Of a stretch of 64,000 bases of DNA, positions 1 to 9,502 are shown piece by piece; positions within the stretch are counted from its first letter, which is position 1, and each line of letters opens with the position of its first letter. Made by a program: the position numbers and the translations under genes. The notes beneath the pieces were generated by a model. It saw only the letters and a program-made list of their open reading frames with translations, had not been told where the DNA came from and ran no database searches. Source of the DNA: Billgrantia bachuensis (GTDB lineage Bacteria > Pseudomonadota > Gammaproteobacteria > Pseudomonadales > Halomonadaceae). The DNA is taken from NCBI RefSeq assembly GCF_011742165.1, contig NZ_JAAQTO010000013.1:186001-250000 (forward strand), given 5' to 3'.

Positions 1-877
1 TGCCGTGACTGCCCAGTATCTCGAGTTCATGGGCAATGACCTTGCTCATGGGAATGGCAGGCGTACTGTTCTCGGCCAGCATGAGCCCGACCTGGACGTG
101 CTTGCCGCGCTTGCGCAGATTGCTGATCGAGTTGAAGCAGGTGCTGGGGTGCCCCAACGCATCCAGCGACACGTGGGCACCGCCGCGCGTCACTTCGATG
201 ACGGCCTCGGGGACGTTCGCCACCTCGGCCGAGTTCACGGTGGCGATAGCGCCCAGCTCGCGGGCCAGTTGGAGCTTTTCCTGGGAAATATCGATGGCCA
301 CGACGTTGGCGCCCACTGCATTGGCGATCATGACCGCGGACAGGCCGACGCCACCGCAGCCGTGAACCGCTACCCACTGCCCCGCGCATGTCTTGCCCTG
401 GTCGACCACGGCGCGGAACGACGTCACGAAGCGGCACCCCAGGCTGGCCGCCGTGGCGAAGTCCAGCGTCTCCGGCAAGGCCACCAGGTTGATGTCGGCA
501 TGATGGATACCGACATACTGGGCGAAGGAGCCCCAGTGGGTGAAGCCAGGTTGGAATTGGCTATCGCAGACTTGATGATTCCCCGAGTAGCACTCGGGGC
601 AGGTGCCGCAGCCACCGACGAACGGGACCGTGACGCGATCACCGACCCTCCATTTCCGCACGTCCCTGCCGATCGCCTCGACGGTGCCCGCCAGTTCGTG
701 CCCAGGAACGTGGGGAAGCTCAATGTCGGGATCGTGGCCGACCCAGCCATGCCAATCGCTGCGACAAACTCCCGTTGCCATCACCTTGACGACGACGCCA
801 TGCGCTTCCGGCGTCGGATCGGGAACGTGCTGGATTTGCGGTGGAGCGGAAAAGGCCTCATACACCACGGCTTTCAT
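1..877 (-). CDS. Zinc-dependent alcohol dehydrogenase (3' end outside window)
   Basis: Medium-chain dehydrogenase/reductase, probably NAD(P)-linked alcohol oxidation. About 292 residues are present; the C-terminus lies beyond the window start. Visible signatures are the catalytic zinc Cys in CRSDWH (about residue 37), the PGHE motif, the structural-zinc four-cysteine cluster (CGTCPEC followed by a fourth Cys after seven residues) and the Rossmann glycine motif HGCGGVG. The start MKAVVYEAF is typical of the family. The natural substrate cannot be told from sequence. It diverges from the flavoprotein at 1008 across a 130-bp intergenic region, so the two may share control. Confidence 0.9.
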   Translation of the reverse strand, partial: MKAVVYEAFSAPPQIQHVPDPTPEAHGVVVKVMATGVCRSDWHGWVGHDPDIELPHVPGHELAGTVEAIGRDVRKWRVGDRVTVPFVGGCGTCPECYSGNHQVCDSQFQPGFTHWGSFAQYVGIHHADINLVALPETLDFATAASLGCRFVTSFRAVVDQGKTCAGQWVAVHGCGGVGLSAVMIANAVGANVVAIDISQEKLQLARELGAIATVNSAEVANVPEAVIEVTRGGAHVSLDALGHPSTCFNSISNLRKRGKHVQVGLMLAENSTPAIPMSKVIAHELEILGSHG

Positions 878-1007
878 GGAAGGTCCTCTCTGGCATGCTG
901 TTCAGATATGCAAAGTCTACTGTCGTTATTTTGGAATGTCGGATCGTCTGCGTACAGCTTAGCCTGAAGGCAAGCACAACGTGTAGGCCAGCGAACCGGA
1001 GATTCCC

Positions 1008-1757
1008 ATGCGTGCCCTGATCGTGTTCTGCCACCCCGAACCGCATTCGTTCAACGGCGCTATCAAGGATGTCGCCGTCGAGACCCTTCAGCAGCAAGGC
1101 TACAGTGTCGAGGTCTCGGATCTCTACGCCGAAGGCTTCGATCCGCTGGAGCGGCCTGGCCACTACGTCGAACGGGCCGAGCCCGAGACATTCTTCCCCC
1201 TCACCGAACAGCGCCACGCCTACGAGGGTGGCTTTTTGCCCGCCGACGTGAAGCGTGAGATCGAACGCCTCGAGCGCGCCGATCTGGTGATCCTGCAGTT
1301 TCCGCTGTGGTGGCACGCCCAACCGGCCATGCTCAAGGGCTGGTTCGATCGGGTGTTCGTCTACGGCGGGCTCTACTCCGGCCGCATGCGCTACGATCGC
1401 GGTCGCTTCCCGGACAAGCGGGTGATGCTCTCTGTGACCACCGGTGCCCCGGCGCCGACCTTCACCCGGCATGGCCGCAGCGGCCATATCGTGACGCTGC
1501 TATGGCCGATCCACTACTCGCTCTACTACCTGGGGGTAAAAGTACTGCCGCCCCAGGTCACCTACGGCGTGCAGGGCGGCGGGCTGAGCTACCAGGACGA
1601 GGCGGCGTTTCGCCAGCGTCTGGAGGAAGAAAAGACAGCGTGGGTGCAGCGGCTCGAAGGGCTCGACGATGAAGCGCCGATCCCCTTCGCCGGCTGGGAC
1701 GACTGGAACGAGCAGGGCGTGTTGAAGGCGGGGCATCCCGAGACCTGGCGGCTGTGA
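1008..1757 (+). CDS. NAD(P)H-dependent flavoprotein oxidoreductase (quinone reductase / KefF-MdaB type)
   Basis: Flavodoxin-like NAD(P)H dehydrogenase (quinone) family protein of 249 residues. The N-terminal LIVFCHPEPHSFN is the phosphate-binding loop of this family and FPLWWHAQPAMLKGWFDRV is its second hallmark. Likely a cytosolic FMN/FAD enzyme carrying out two-electron reduction of quinones or electrophiles. A CCGGAG ribosome-binding site precedes the ATG. The tail (residues 205-249) is longer than in the minimal family members. It converges on putA over a strong hairpin. Substrate unknown. Confidence 0.88.
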   Translation: MRALIVFCHPEPHSFNGAIKDVAVETLQQQGYSVEVSDLYAEGFDPLERPGHYVERAEPETFFPLTEQRHAYEGGFLPADVKREIERLERADLVILQFPLWWHAQPAMLKGWFDRVFVYGGLYSGRMRYDRGRFPDKRVMLSVTTGAPAPTFTRHGRSGHIVTLLWPIHYSLYYLGVKVLPPQVTYGVQGGGLSYQDEAAFRQRLEEEKTAWVQRLEGLDDEAPIPFAGWDDWNEQGVLKAGHPETWRL

Positions 1758-1808
1758 GTGCCTGAGCGTTACCCTGCCGTCCCGAGCTCTACCGCAACGG
1801 TGGGCAAT

Positions 1809-1843
1809 GTTGCCGGGCGGCGGCTCGCTCGCCGCCCGGCAAC
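1809..1843. terminator. Strong bidirectional hairpin between convergent genes
   Basis: Perfect 14-bp GC-rich stem (1809-1822 with 1830-1843) and a 7-nt loop, in the 96-bp gap between the stops of the flavoprotein and putA. There is no T-tract on either side, so it may act as a transcript-end stabiliser or a Rho-assisted terminator and not as a classical intrinsic terminator. Confidence 0.65.
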
Positions 1844-1853
1844 ACCGGCGAGG

Positions 1854-4800
1854 CTACTCGGCCGTTGCCAGCAGGCTGGCGTTGCCGCCCGCGGCGGTGG
1901 TGTCGATGCAGAGGTGACGCTCCACCACGTAGCGTTCCGGCGCGATGGTCTGGGTCTCGAGCGAGACGATGGGGCCATCGCGCCCGGCGAGTGCGATGCG
2001 CAGTTCACGGGTCCAGTCGCTGGCGCCGGCAGCGGCCACCGCCACGATGCCTCTGATCGCGGTCAACGTCTCGGCCGTTACGGTGCCGTCGAGCGCGGCG
2101 ACGGGCGCCCCGGCATCGATCAGCGCCCGCACGGCCTGCGCCGCGCCTGGGGCGACGATCACCGCCGGACAGCCCGCGCCGAGCGCCTGCGCCGCCTGGG
2201 CAATGGCAATCTCGAGCGTCGGACCGAGGCAGAGTACCGGGCCCTTCGGATAGAACGATAGCCGGTTGCTCTCCCCCGTCGGCCCCGGCAGCGTATGCGG
2301 CGTCATGTCCAGGGCCGCGGTCTCGGCGAGCGCCTTGCGGATCACGCCGCGTTTGCCCGAGAGCGCCCGGCGCAACACCTCGACTCGGTCGGGGCGCGCC
2401 GCCCAGTTGCGCGCATCCAGGCCGTCGATGGCCGACTGCAACTCCTCGAGCGACACGGCGCTGCCCTGCGGCGCCTCGTGGCTCTCGGCGACGCCGGTGC
2501 GATGGAAGCGAGTGACGTAGAGAGGACCGCCGGCCTTGGGTCCGGTGCCTGAAAGTCCCTCGCCGCCGAAGGGCTGGGAGCCGACGATGGCGCCGATCTG
2601 GTTGCGGTTGACGTAGATGTTGCCGACATGGATGCGTTCGACGATCTGCTGCACGCGGTCGTCGATGCGGGTGTGCAGGCCGAAGGTCAGCCCGTAGCCC
2701 CTGGCGTTGATCGCGTCGACCACCTTGTCGATGTCGCGCGCCTTGAACGTGGCCACGTGCAGGATCGGGCCGAAGATCTCGCGCTCGAGGTCCTCGATGC
2801 CGCCGACCTCTATCACGGCCGGGCTGACGAAGGTGCCGCCGTGCGGCGCGGGCAGCGTCTTCAGCACCTTGCCGGCCTTCTCCTGTGCCGCCACATAGGC
2901 GGCGATGCCCTCCTGCGCCTCGGTGTCGATCACTGGCGAGACATCGGTGTCGGTATTCCAGGGGTCACCGATGACCAGCGCGTCCATTGCGCCGTCGAGC
3001 ATCGTCAGCAGTCGCTCTCGCGCCTCCTCCTGGACATACAGCATCCTGAGCGCGGAACAGCGCTGGCCGGCCGATTGGAAGGACGAGATCAGGATGTCGC
3101 GCACCGCCTGCTCGGTCAGCGCCGTCGAGTCCACGATCATGGCGTTGAGTCCGCCGGTCTCGGCGATCAGTACCGCATCCGGCCCCGCATTCTTCGCCAG
3201 GGCCTGGTGAATGATCTGCGCCACCTCGGTCGAGCCGGTGAAGCATACTCCGGCGATCCGTGGGTCGCTTGTCAGCGGCCCACCCACCGTCGGCCCGTCG
3301 CCGGGCAGCAACTGCAGCGCCGCCTCCGGCAGGCCGGCCTCGCGCATCAGCTCGACGGCACGCGCAGCGATCAGCGGCGTCTGCTCGGCGGGCTTGGCGA
3401 GCACCGCGTTGCCTGCCGCCAGCGCCGCGGCGATCTGGCCGGTGAAGATGGCGAGCGGGAAGTTCCACGGGCTGATGCAAACGAAGACACCGCGGGCATC
3501 GCCGGGCTCCTCCATCTCCAGCCGCTCGACCTCGCAGGCGTAGTAGCGCAGGAAATCCACCGCCTCGCGCACCTCGGCGATGCCGTCGAACATCATCTTG
3601 CCGGCTTCGCGCGTGGCGATCACGGTCAGCTCGGCGATGTGTTCCTCGTAAAGGTCGGCGGTGCGACGCAGCACCTTGGCGCGCTCGGCCACCGGTCGCG
3701 CCGACCAGCCGCGGAAGCCCTCGTGCGCGGCGTCGAGGGCGGCCGCCACCTCGGCCGCGGTCGCCTCATGCACCTGGCCGACCACGCGCGAACCGTCGGC
3801 GGGGGACACGGCATCTCGAGCCGGCCCCTGCGGCGCCGGGCTACCGGCAAGCATCGGCCCCGCGGTCCAGGTCTTGTCGGCCAGTTCCTCACGCGCCGCC
3901 AGCAGCGGCAGGATCGAGGCGGGTTCGTTGATGCGAAAACCGCGGGAGTTCTTGCGCTCGGGGGCGAAGAGCTGTCCCGGCGGTGTGATCAAAGGGCTGG
4001 GGATGGCGTCGCCCAGCCGCTGCACCTCGGTCAGCGGATCGCGCGCGACTTCGCTCGGCGGTATCGAGCTGTCCACCACCTGGTTCACGAACGAGGAGTT
4101 CGCCCCGTTCTCCAGCAGACGGCGCACCAGGTAGGCCAGCAGGTCGCGGTGCGCGCCGACCGGAGCGTAGATACGGCAGCGCGTACCCTCGGTCTGCTTG
4201 ACGATGTGGTGCAGCGACTCGCCCATGCCGTGCAGACGCTGGAACTCGAAGCTCTCCTTGTCGTCGCCCGCCATGGCGACGACGGCGGCGCAGGTATGGG
4301 CGTTATGGGTGGCGAACTGCGGGTAGATCCGGTCGCGCCGGTCGAGCAGCATCTGCGCGCAGGCCATGTAGCTGACATCGGTGTTGGCCTTGCGGGTAAA
4401 GACCGGGAAGGTCTCGACGCCCAACTCCTGCGCCAGCTTGATCTCGGTGTCCCAGTAGGCGCCTTTCACCAGCCGCACCATGATCTTGCGGTCGAGCCGT
4501 TCGGCCAGCTCGTAGAGTGTCTCGATCACCGGCGCGGCGCGGCGCCCATAGGCCTGTACCACGACACCGAAGCCGTCCCAGCCGGCGAGGCTGGGGTCGG
4601 ACAGCAGCGCCTCGATCACGTCGAGCGAGAGCTCCAGCCGGTCCTGCTCCTCGGCGTCGATGTTGAAGCCGATATTGGCCTTGGCCGCCTGTTGGGCCAG
4701 CTCCAGCGCACGCGGCACGAGTTCACTCATCACCGTGTCGCGGTGGGTGAATTCATAGCGCGGGTGCAGCGCCGAGAGTTTCACCGAGATCCCCGGGCTC

Positions 4801-5519
4801 GAACGCACGTCGCCCTTGGCCTGCTCGGCGATCGCGGCGATCGCCTTGGCGTAGGCTTGGTGATAGCGCACGGCATCGGCGTCGGTACGCGCCGCCTCGC
4901 CCAGCATGTCGTAGGAGTAGGTGTAGCCCTGTTTCTCGAGTTCGCGGGCATTCTTCATGCCCTCTTCGATGGTCTGTCCGAGCACGAACTGACGGCCGAG
5001 AATCTTCATCGACTGGCCGACCGCTGTGCGTACCACCGGTTCGCCCACGCGACGCACCAGCCCGCGCAGCGCCCGCACCGGCCCCTTGGGATCGTCATCG
5101 AGCACCTTGCCGGTCAGCATCAGGGCCCAGGTCGAGGCGTTGACCATCGACGAGGAGGACTTGCCCAGGTGCGCGCCCCAGTCGGACGGCTCGATCTTGT
5201 CGTGGATGAGGTCGTCGATGGTCTCCGCGTCGGGCACGCGCAACAGCGCCTCGGCCAGACACATGAGACCGACCCCCTCGGCAGTCGAGAGCCCGTATTC
5301 GGCCAGGAACGCCTCCATCATCGTGGGCGACGTTTCCTTGCGCACGCGTTCCACATAGTTGGCGCCGGCGGCGGCGACCTTGCGGCGCTCCTCCTCGGAG
5401 AGTCTGATGCGCTCGGCAAGCCCGTGCAGCACCTCCGCTTCGTCGGCTGCATAGTTGGCGCGCACGCGCGAGCGTGACTCGCTCACGGCGCTCTGGTGGC
5501 GCATGCTGACTTCACTCAT
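1854..5519 (-). CDS. putA: Bifunctional proline dehydrogenase / L-glutamate-gamma-semialdehyde dehydrogenase PutA (type B)
   Basis: Oxidises L-proline to pyrroline-5-carboxylate (FAD domain, N-terminal half) and then to glutamate (NAD aldehyde dehydrogenase domain, C-terminal half), with channelling between the sites. The proline dehydrogenase half shows the YGRRAAPVIETLYELAERL and VRLVKGAYWD motifs. The ALDH half shows FTGSTEVAQ and SAGQRCSALR with the catalytic Cys near residue 821. The protein has 1221 residues and ends in a C-terminal ALDH-like domain. There is no N-terminal ribbon-helix-helix domain, so it is a type B PutA that cannot repress its own gene. ATG 5519 has an AGAGGA site; an upstream in-frame GTG at 5537 is less likely. 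Last gene of a minus-strand set that begins at 9497. Confidence 0.97.
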   Translation of the reverse strand: MSEVSMRHQSAVSESRSRVRANYAADEAEVLHGLAERIRLSEEERRKVAAAGANYVERVRKETSPTMMEAFLAEYGLSTAEGVGLMCLAEALLRVPDAETIDDLIHDKIEPSDWGAHLGKSSSSMVNASTWALMLTGKVLDDDPKGPVRALRGLVRRVGEPVVRTAVGQSMKILGRQFVLGQTIEEGMKNARELEKQGYTYSYDMLGEAARTDADAVRYHQAYAKAIAAIAEQAKGDVRSSPGISVKLSALHPRYEFTHRDTVMSELVPRALELAQQAAKANIGFNIDAEEQDRLELSLDVIEALLSDPSLAGWDGFGVVVQAYGRRAAPVIETLYELAERLDRKIMVRLVKGAYWDTEIKLAQELGVETFPVFTRKANTDVSYMACAQMLLDRRDRIYPQFATHNAHTCAAVVAMAGDDKESFEFQRLHGMGESLHHIVKQTEGTRCRIYAPVGAHRDLLAYLVRRLLENGANSSFVNQVVDSSIPPSEVARDPLTEVQRLGDAIPSPLITPPGQLFAPERKNSRGFRINEPASILPLLAAREELADKTWTAGPMLAGSPAPQGPARDAVSPADGSRVVGQVHEATAAEVAAALDAAHEGFRGWSARPVAERAKVLRRTADLYEEHIAELTVIATREAGKMMFDGIAEVREAVDFLRYYACEVERLEMEEPGDARGVFVCISPWNFPLAIFTGQIAAALAAGNAVLAKPAEQTPLIAARAVELMREAGLPEAALQLLPGDGPTVGGPLTSDPRIAGVCFTGSTEVAQIIHQALAKNAGPDAVLIAETGGLNAMIVDSTALTEQAVRDILISSFQSAGQRCSALRMLYVQEEARERLLTMLDGAMDALVIGDPWNTDTDVSPVIDTEAQEGIAAYVAAQEKAGKVLKTLPAPHGGTFVSPAVIEVGGIEDLEREIFGPILHVATFKARDIDKVVDAINARGYGLTFGLHTRIDDRVQQIVERIHVGNIYVNRNQIGAIVGSQPFGGEGLSGTGPKAGGPLYVTRFHRTGVAESHEAPQGSAVSLEELQSAIDGLDARNWAARPDRVEVLRRALSGKRGVIRKALAETAALDMTPHTLPGPTGESNRLSFYPKGPVLCLGPTLEIAIAQAAQALGAGCPAVIVAPGAAQAVRALIDAGAPVAALDGTVTAETLTAIRGIVAVAAAGASDWTRELRIALAGRDGPIVSLETQTIAPERYVVERHLCIDTTAAGGNASLLATAE

Positions 5520-5635
5520 GATCGATCCTCTTGTCACCCGATACCCGGCATCGGCACGCTGGATCGGATGTTGTCGTACTTGTCGAAAGGCTATCTAACG
5601 CTGAATGGCCTGGTCGGCACCGACATACGATTCAA

Positions 5636-5669
5636 CCTCGTTACAACGACGCTGAAATAACAGTCTAGG
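5636..5669 (-). promoter_or_regulatory. Shared control element, copy A (upstream of putA)
   Basis: This segment, 117 nt upstream of the putA ATG and overlapping the stop of the preceding gene, matches 9503-9536 at about 27 of 34 positions. Both copies keep CCTCGTT, CAACGA, TGAAA and CAGTCTAGG in the same order and spacing. Both contain the dyad TCGTT-2-AACGA, read on the minus strand. Outside the element the two intergenic regions do not resemble each other. Read as an operator or activator site used by both transcripts; the protein that binds it is unknown. Confidence 0.6.
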
Positions 5670-6960
5670 AGACATGGCGAGGTTCACCTCGCTCCTGGCC
5701 AACGGCCCGTTGGAAGCGCGTCACCCGATAGGGCTCGAGGTCCAACGGCGGCCTTTCACTCATCACCAGCGCCGTCACGAGTTCCGCCGTGATCGCCGCC
5801 TGGGTCAGCCCCAGATGCTGGTGACCAAAGGCGAAGTGAACCGTCGGGTAATCGGGATGGGTGTCGATGACCGGCAACGAATCGGGCAGCGTCGGGCGGA
5901 AACCCATCCACTCCGTAGACGCTTCGAGTCCCGCCGCATCCGCCAGTAGCCTGCCGGTGTGTCGGCGCAGCGACGCATAGCGGCGCTCGATCGGTGCCAG
6001 CGAGAGTCCGCCGAGCTCGGTGAAGCCGACCACCCGCAGGCCGCAACTCATCGGCGTCATCACGCAGCGGCGCTCGGCGGAACCGACCGGCTGCCGCAGC
6101 GCCTGCATACGTCCGGGCAGGGTCAGATGGTAGCCACGCTCGGTCTCCAGCGGCACCTCGAGGCCGACACCTCGGGCCAGATGGTGGCTCCAGGCGCCCG
6201 CCGCCACTACCACTTGGCCGAAGGTCAGGTTCCCTTCGGAGGTTTCCAGCGTCACGCCATCGGGCGTCGGCACCAGGCGCTCGACCCGAGCTTGAAGAAT
6301 TTCGCCTCCCCGGACCGCGAAGGCCTGCGCCAGCCGACGCACCAGCACGAGCGGGTCGCGCACCTGATGGGCGTTGGGGAAAAAGAGGCCATGGCTCAGT
6401 TGGCCCGACAGCCCTGGCTCACGTTCGCGTATCTGCTCCGCTTCGAGCCACTCCACCTCGTGCCCCCAATGCTGCAGATGGGCCATGTGGCGCCTGGCTT
6501 CGGCACGCCCCCGACCGGACTCCCAGACCTGCAGGTAACCCGAGGCCACCAGTTCCTCCTCGGCGCCCGTCCCGGCCAGGCAGCGCCGCCAGGCGTCCAC
6601 GGCCGCTCCGTTCAGGGCTGCAAGCGCCTGTCGCCCCTGCGTGACCTGGGCGGGACGGGCCGCAGCAACGAAGCGCACCAGCCAGGGCAGCAGGCGCGGC
6701 AGGTAGCACAGTGGTAGAGCCACGGCGCCGTGAGGATCCAGCCACAGGCGCGGGGCCTTGCGCAGCATGGCGGGCGTCGACAGCGGGTCGATCGACTCGG
6801 TGGCCAGGAAACCGGCATTGCCGGAGGAAGTTCCCTCGCCCGGCCCCTGGGTGTCCAGCAGCGTGACCGACAGGCCGCGCTGCTGAAGGGCCAGCGCGGC
6901 GGTCATGCCCACCACACCGGCGCCCACCACAGCGACACGAGTGCCGTCAGCTTGGGTCAT
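5665..6960 (-). CDS. FAD-dependent D-amino-acid dehydrogenase (DadA-like DAO family)
   Basis: DAO-fold flavoenzyme of 431 residues, expected to oxidise a D-amino acid to an imino or 2-oxo acid and pass electrons to the respiratory chain. It shows the N-terminal dinucleotide motif VAVVGAGVVGMTAAL, the SSGNAGFLA segment typical of DadA relatives, and a C-terminal FAD-contact region around FAFGHQHLGLTQA. The ATG overlaps the TGA of the NhaC gene by 4 nt (ATGA), which implies translational coupling. Together with the reductase at 8538 and PutA downstream, the most economical substrate is D-proline (product pyrroline-2-carboxylate). D-hydroxyproline or another D-amino acid cannot be excluded. Confidence 0.85.
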   Translation of the reverse strand: MTQADGTRVAVVGAGVVGMTAALALQQRGLSVTLLDTQGPGEGTSSGNAGFLATESIDPLSTPAMLRKAPRLWLDPHGAVALPLCYLPRLLPWLVRFVAAARPAQVTQGRQALAALNGAAVDAWRRCLAGTGAEEELVASGYLQVWESGRGRAEARRHMAHLQHWGHEVEWLEAEQIREREPGLSGQLSHGLFFPNAHQVRDPLVLVRRLAQAFAVRGGEILQARVERLVPTPDGVTLETSEGNLTFGQVVVAAGAWSHHLARGVGLEVPLETERGYHLTLPGRMQALRQPVGSAERRCVMTPMSCGLRVVGFTELGGLSLAPIERRYASLRRHTGRLLADAAGLEASTEWMGFRPTLPDSLPVIDTHPDYPTVHFAFGHQHLGLTQAAITAELVTALVMSERPPLDLEPYRVTRFQRAVGQERGEPRHVS

Positions 6961-8423
6961 TCACGCTCCTCCATGGCCGGCTCGGCCGAAAAATCGGTCG
7001 TCGTCTCGGGCTCGGCGCGCCTGGAGAACCATCCCAGTTGGGCATAGAGAATCCCGATCATCGGTGAAAGCCAGCAGGCGAAGGCCAGCGGGATGTAGAG
7101 CAGCTGGCTGAAATCGCCGCCGGCCACCGTCAAGCCCAGGGCACCCATGACGAAAGCGCCGCCTGCGTTCCAGGGTACCAGCGGCGAGACGAGGGTACCG
7201 CCCTCCTCGATGGCGCGGGACAGGTTCAACCGCGAGTAGCCCATGCGGTCGTAGGCCGGCTTGTACATGCGCCCCGGCAGGGCGATGGACAGATAGACGT
7301 CACCGGACACCACGTTGGTGGCGATGGAGGTCATGATGGCACTGGTCTGCAGCCCACGGAAGCTTTTCAGGCGCTTCATGATGGCGTCGACGATGGCCTC
7401 CAGGCAGCGGGTACGTTCCAGGGCACCGCCGTAGGCCAGGGCGAACATCATCAGGGTCACGACCCAGGTCATCGAGGTCACGCCACCACGGTTGAGCAGG
7501 CTGTCCAGTGTCGCGGTACCGGTCTCGATGACGTAGCCGCTGTGCGCGTAGGTCAGGGCATCGTGCAGGCTCGCTCCCTGAGAGAGGATGGCCACCCCGC
7601 CACCCAGCATCACCCCGGTGAACAGGGCCGGGATCGGCGCCACCTTGAAGAAGGCCAGCCCAATGACCACCACCAACGGCAGCAGTTGCCACAGGCCCAT
7701 GTCGAAGCTTGCCGCCAGCCCCTGCTTGATGGCGTCAATGCGCACCAGGGCATCGCCCGCTCCGGCCTCGGCACCGCCGGCCAACGCGTAGATCGCCAGA
7801 GCGATCAGCATGGCGGGGATGGTGGTCGGCATCATATAGCGGATGTGGTCGAAGATATTGGTTTCGGTCACCGCCGGCGACAGATTGGTGGTATCGGACA
7901 GGGGCGAGATCTTGTCGCCGAAGAAGGCCCCGGAAACCACCGCACCGGCGGTCCAGTAGATGGGCACGCCGAAGGCATCGCCGATGCCGATCAGGGCCAG
8001 GCCCACTGTGCCGACAGTGGTCCAGGAGGAGCCGATGGCCAGCGAGACCATGGAGCACATCAACATGGCCGCGGCCAGGAACCAGCTCGGGTTGATCAGC
8101 TCGAGGCCCAGATAGATCAACATCGGCACGGTGCCGCTGGCGATCCAGGTGCCGACCAGCATGCCGACGATGATCAGGGTCGCGATGGAGGGCATCGCCA
8201 CGTGCAGCACCCGAAAGGCACCGTTCTCGATGTCCTTCCACCGATAGCCCTGCAGCCATCCCACCACGGCGGTAATACCGAAGCCGATGGCCAGCGGAAT
8301 GTGCGGGGTGAAGTCGTCGTAATAGAAGATTTGCACGCCAAGCAGCGCAATGGTCAGCACGATGGGAATCAGCGCCAGCGGCAGACTCGGTACGGGGATG
8401 GCGGGAGCCGAATAATCTTTCAT
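6957..8423 (-). CDS. NhaC-family sodium-coupled antiporter
   Basis: Polytopic inner-membrane protein of 488 residues (about 11-12 hydrophobic segments) of the NhaC family. Family members exchange Na+ for H+ or for small organic and amino acids. The segment SGAFFGDKISPLSDTTNLSP is a diagnostic NhaC signature. The start is ATG 8423 with a GGGAA site upstream; the frame is open to 8456 but the extra residues look non-native. It lies inside the D-amino-acid operon, 114 nt after the reductase gene and overlapping the dehydrogenase gene. I therefore infer that it carries the pathway substrate rather than serving general Na+ homeostasis. Confidence 0.88.
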   Translation of the reverse strand: MKDYSAPAIPVPSLPLALIPIVLTIALLGVQIFYYDDFTPHIPLAIGFGITAVVGWLQGYRWKDIENGAFRVLHVAMPSIATLIIVGMLVGTWIASGTVPMLIYLGLELINPSWFLAAAMLMCSMVSLAIGSSWTTVGTVGLALIGIGDAFGVPIYWTAGAVVSGAFFGDKISPLSDTTNLSPAVTETNIFDHIRYMMPTTIPAMLIALAIYALAGGAEAGAGDALVRIDAIKQGLAASFDMGLWQLLPLVVVIGLAFFKVAPIPALFTGVMLGGGVAILSQGASLHDALTYAHSGYVIETGTATLDSLLNRGGVTSMTWVVTLMMFALAYGGALERTRCLEAIVDAIMKRLKSFRGLQTSAIMTSIATNVVSGDVYLSIALPGRMYKPAYDRMGYSRLNLSRAIEEGGTLVSPLVPWNAGGAFVMGALGLTVAGGDFSQLLYIPLAFACWLSPMIGILYAQLGWFSRRAEPETTTDFSAEPAMEERE

Positions 8424-8537
8424 TCTTGTACATTTCCCGGGCAGGTATCGACCCACCCTGTTGTCGTTGTGTCAGTCGGTCGGGAGATCTCGCGCGGGTT
8501 CCAGGGGCATGGTTCCATGACCCGGGCCTAGCGTTTT

Positions 8538-9497
8538 TCAGAACTCCGCGGTGCGCTCATAGGCCAAAATGGCGGCCGCCAGATCCTCGATCGAGGCACC
8601 CACCGACTTGAATACGGTGATGGCCCGGTCGGCATCCGGCAGCGCCTGGCGTCCCGCGTGTCGGCCTGCGCAGAGATCGGGAAAATCGGCGAGGATATCG
8701 CTTTCGTCGATCACGCCACTGTCCAGGGGGTCGATCAGGTCGCCGGTCTCGCTGAGCGCTCCTTCGCGGGTATCGACGAAGATGGCGCCGCGGCGCATGA
8801 CCTCGTCATCCGCCTCGCGCATGTAAGGCGTGAAGCTGCCGACCAGGTCCAGATGCGTCCCGGGCGAGAGCCATTCGCCCCGGATCAGCGGGTCGCGGCT
8901 CAAGGTGGCACAGCTGATGATGTCGGCCCGGCCGGCGGCCGCGGCCAGGCCTACCGCCGGCACCGCCTGGGCATCGATCCCTTCGGCACGGAGTTCCTCC
9001 GCCAAGGCCTGGGCCGACTCCTCGCGAATGTCCCAGATGCGCACCCGCTCGATGGGGCGGACCGAGCAATGAGCCGGAATCAGGCGACGTCCCATGCGCC
9101 CCGCTCCCACCATCAGCAGTTCGCTGGCATCCTGGCGCGCCAGGTAGCGTGCCGCCAAGGCCGAGGCCGCGGCCGTGCGGCGTGCGGTGAGCTCATTGCC
9201 CTCCAACTGGGCCAGGTGTCGCCCGGTGCGGGCACAGCTCAGCAGGTAGTGGCTGCTCAGGCCGGGCTCGCCACGAGCGCTGTTGCCAGGGAAGACGTTG
9301 ACCTGCTTGACCCCCAGGTACTCGCCCTCGAGCCACGCCGGCATCAGCAGCAGGGTGGCCTCCGGGTCGCCGGGAACGTGCATGTGGTGGTGATGGCGCA
9401 CCGGCGATTGCACGCTACGGGTGAAGATGTCGGACAGGGCATCCACCAAGGCGCTCCAGGGAAGCGCCTTGGTCACTTGCTCGGCGTTGAGAATCAT
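8538..9497 (-). CDS. Ornithine cyclodeaminase/mu-crystallin family protein, probable pyrroline-2-carboxylate reductase
   Basis: Protein of 319 residues of the OCD/mu-crystallin family with a central NAD(P)-binding motif MVGAGRMG (about residues 128-135) and the conserved Lys in YLGVKQVNVFPGN. In this family true ornithine cyclodeaminases, alanine dehydrogenases and Delta1-pyrroline-2-carboxylate reductases (LhpI/DpkA-like function) are hard to separate. The N-terminal KALPWSALVDAL resembles the ALPF-ALVEAL segment I recall from pyrroline-2-carboxylate reductases. Next to a D-amino-acid dehydrogenase and putA, reduction of pyrroline-2-carboxylate to L-proline is the best-supported role. First gene of the operon; a shared control element ends 5 nt before its ATG. 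Confidence 0.85.
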   Translation of the reverse strand: MILNAEQVTKALPWSALVDALSDIFTRSVQSPVRHHHHMHVPGDPEATLLLMPAWLEGEYLGVKQVNVFPGNSARGEPGLSSHYLLSCARTGRHLAQLEGNELTARRTAAASALAARYLARQDASELLMVGAGRMGRRLIPAHCSVRPIERVRIWDIREESAQALAEELRAEGIDAQAVPAVGLAAAAGRADIISCATLSRDPLIRGEWLSPGTHLDLVGSFTPYMREADDEVMRRGAIFVDTREGALSETGDLIDPLDSGVIDESDILADFPDLCAGRHAGRQALPDADRAITVFKSVGASIEDLAAAILAYERTAEF

Positions 9498-9502
9498 GAC
9501 AG

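Noticed and set aside
2628..5477. A 949-codon open frame on the plus strand opposite putA
   Set aside because: Antisense to a clearly conserved enzyme; its His/Gln/Arg/Gly-rich translation is the typical mirror of GC-rich coding sequence and shows no domain.
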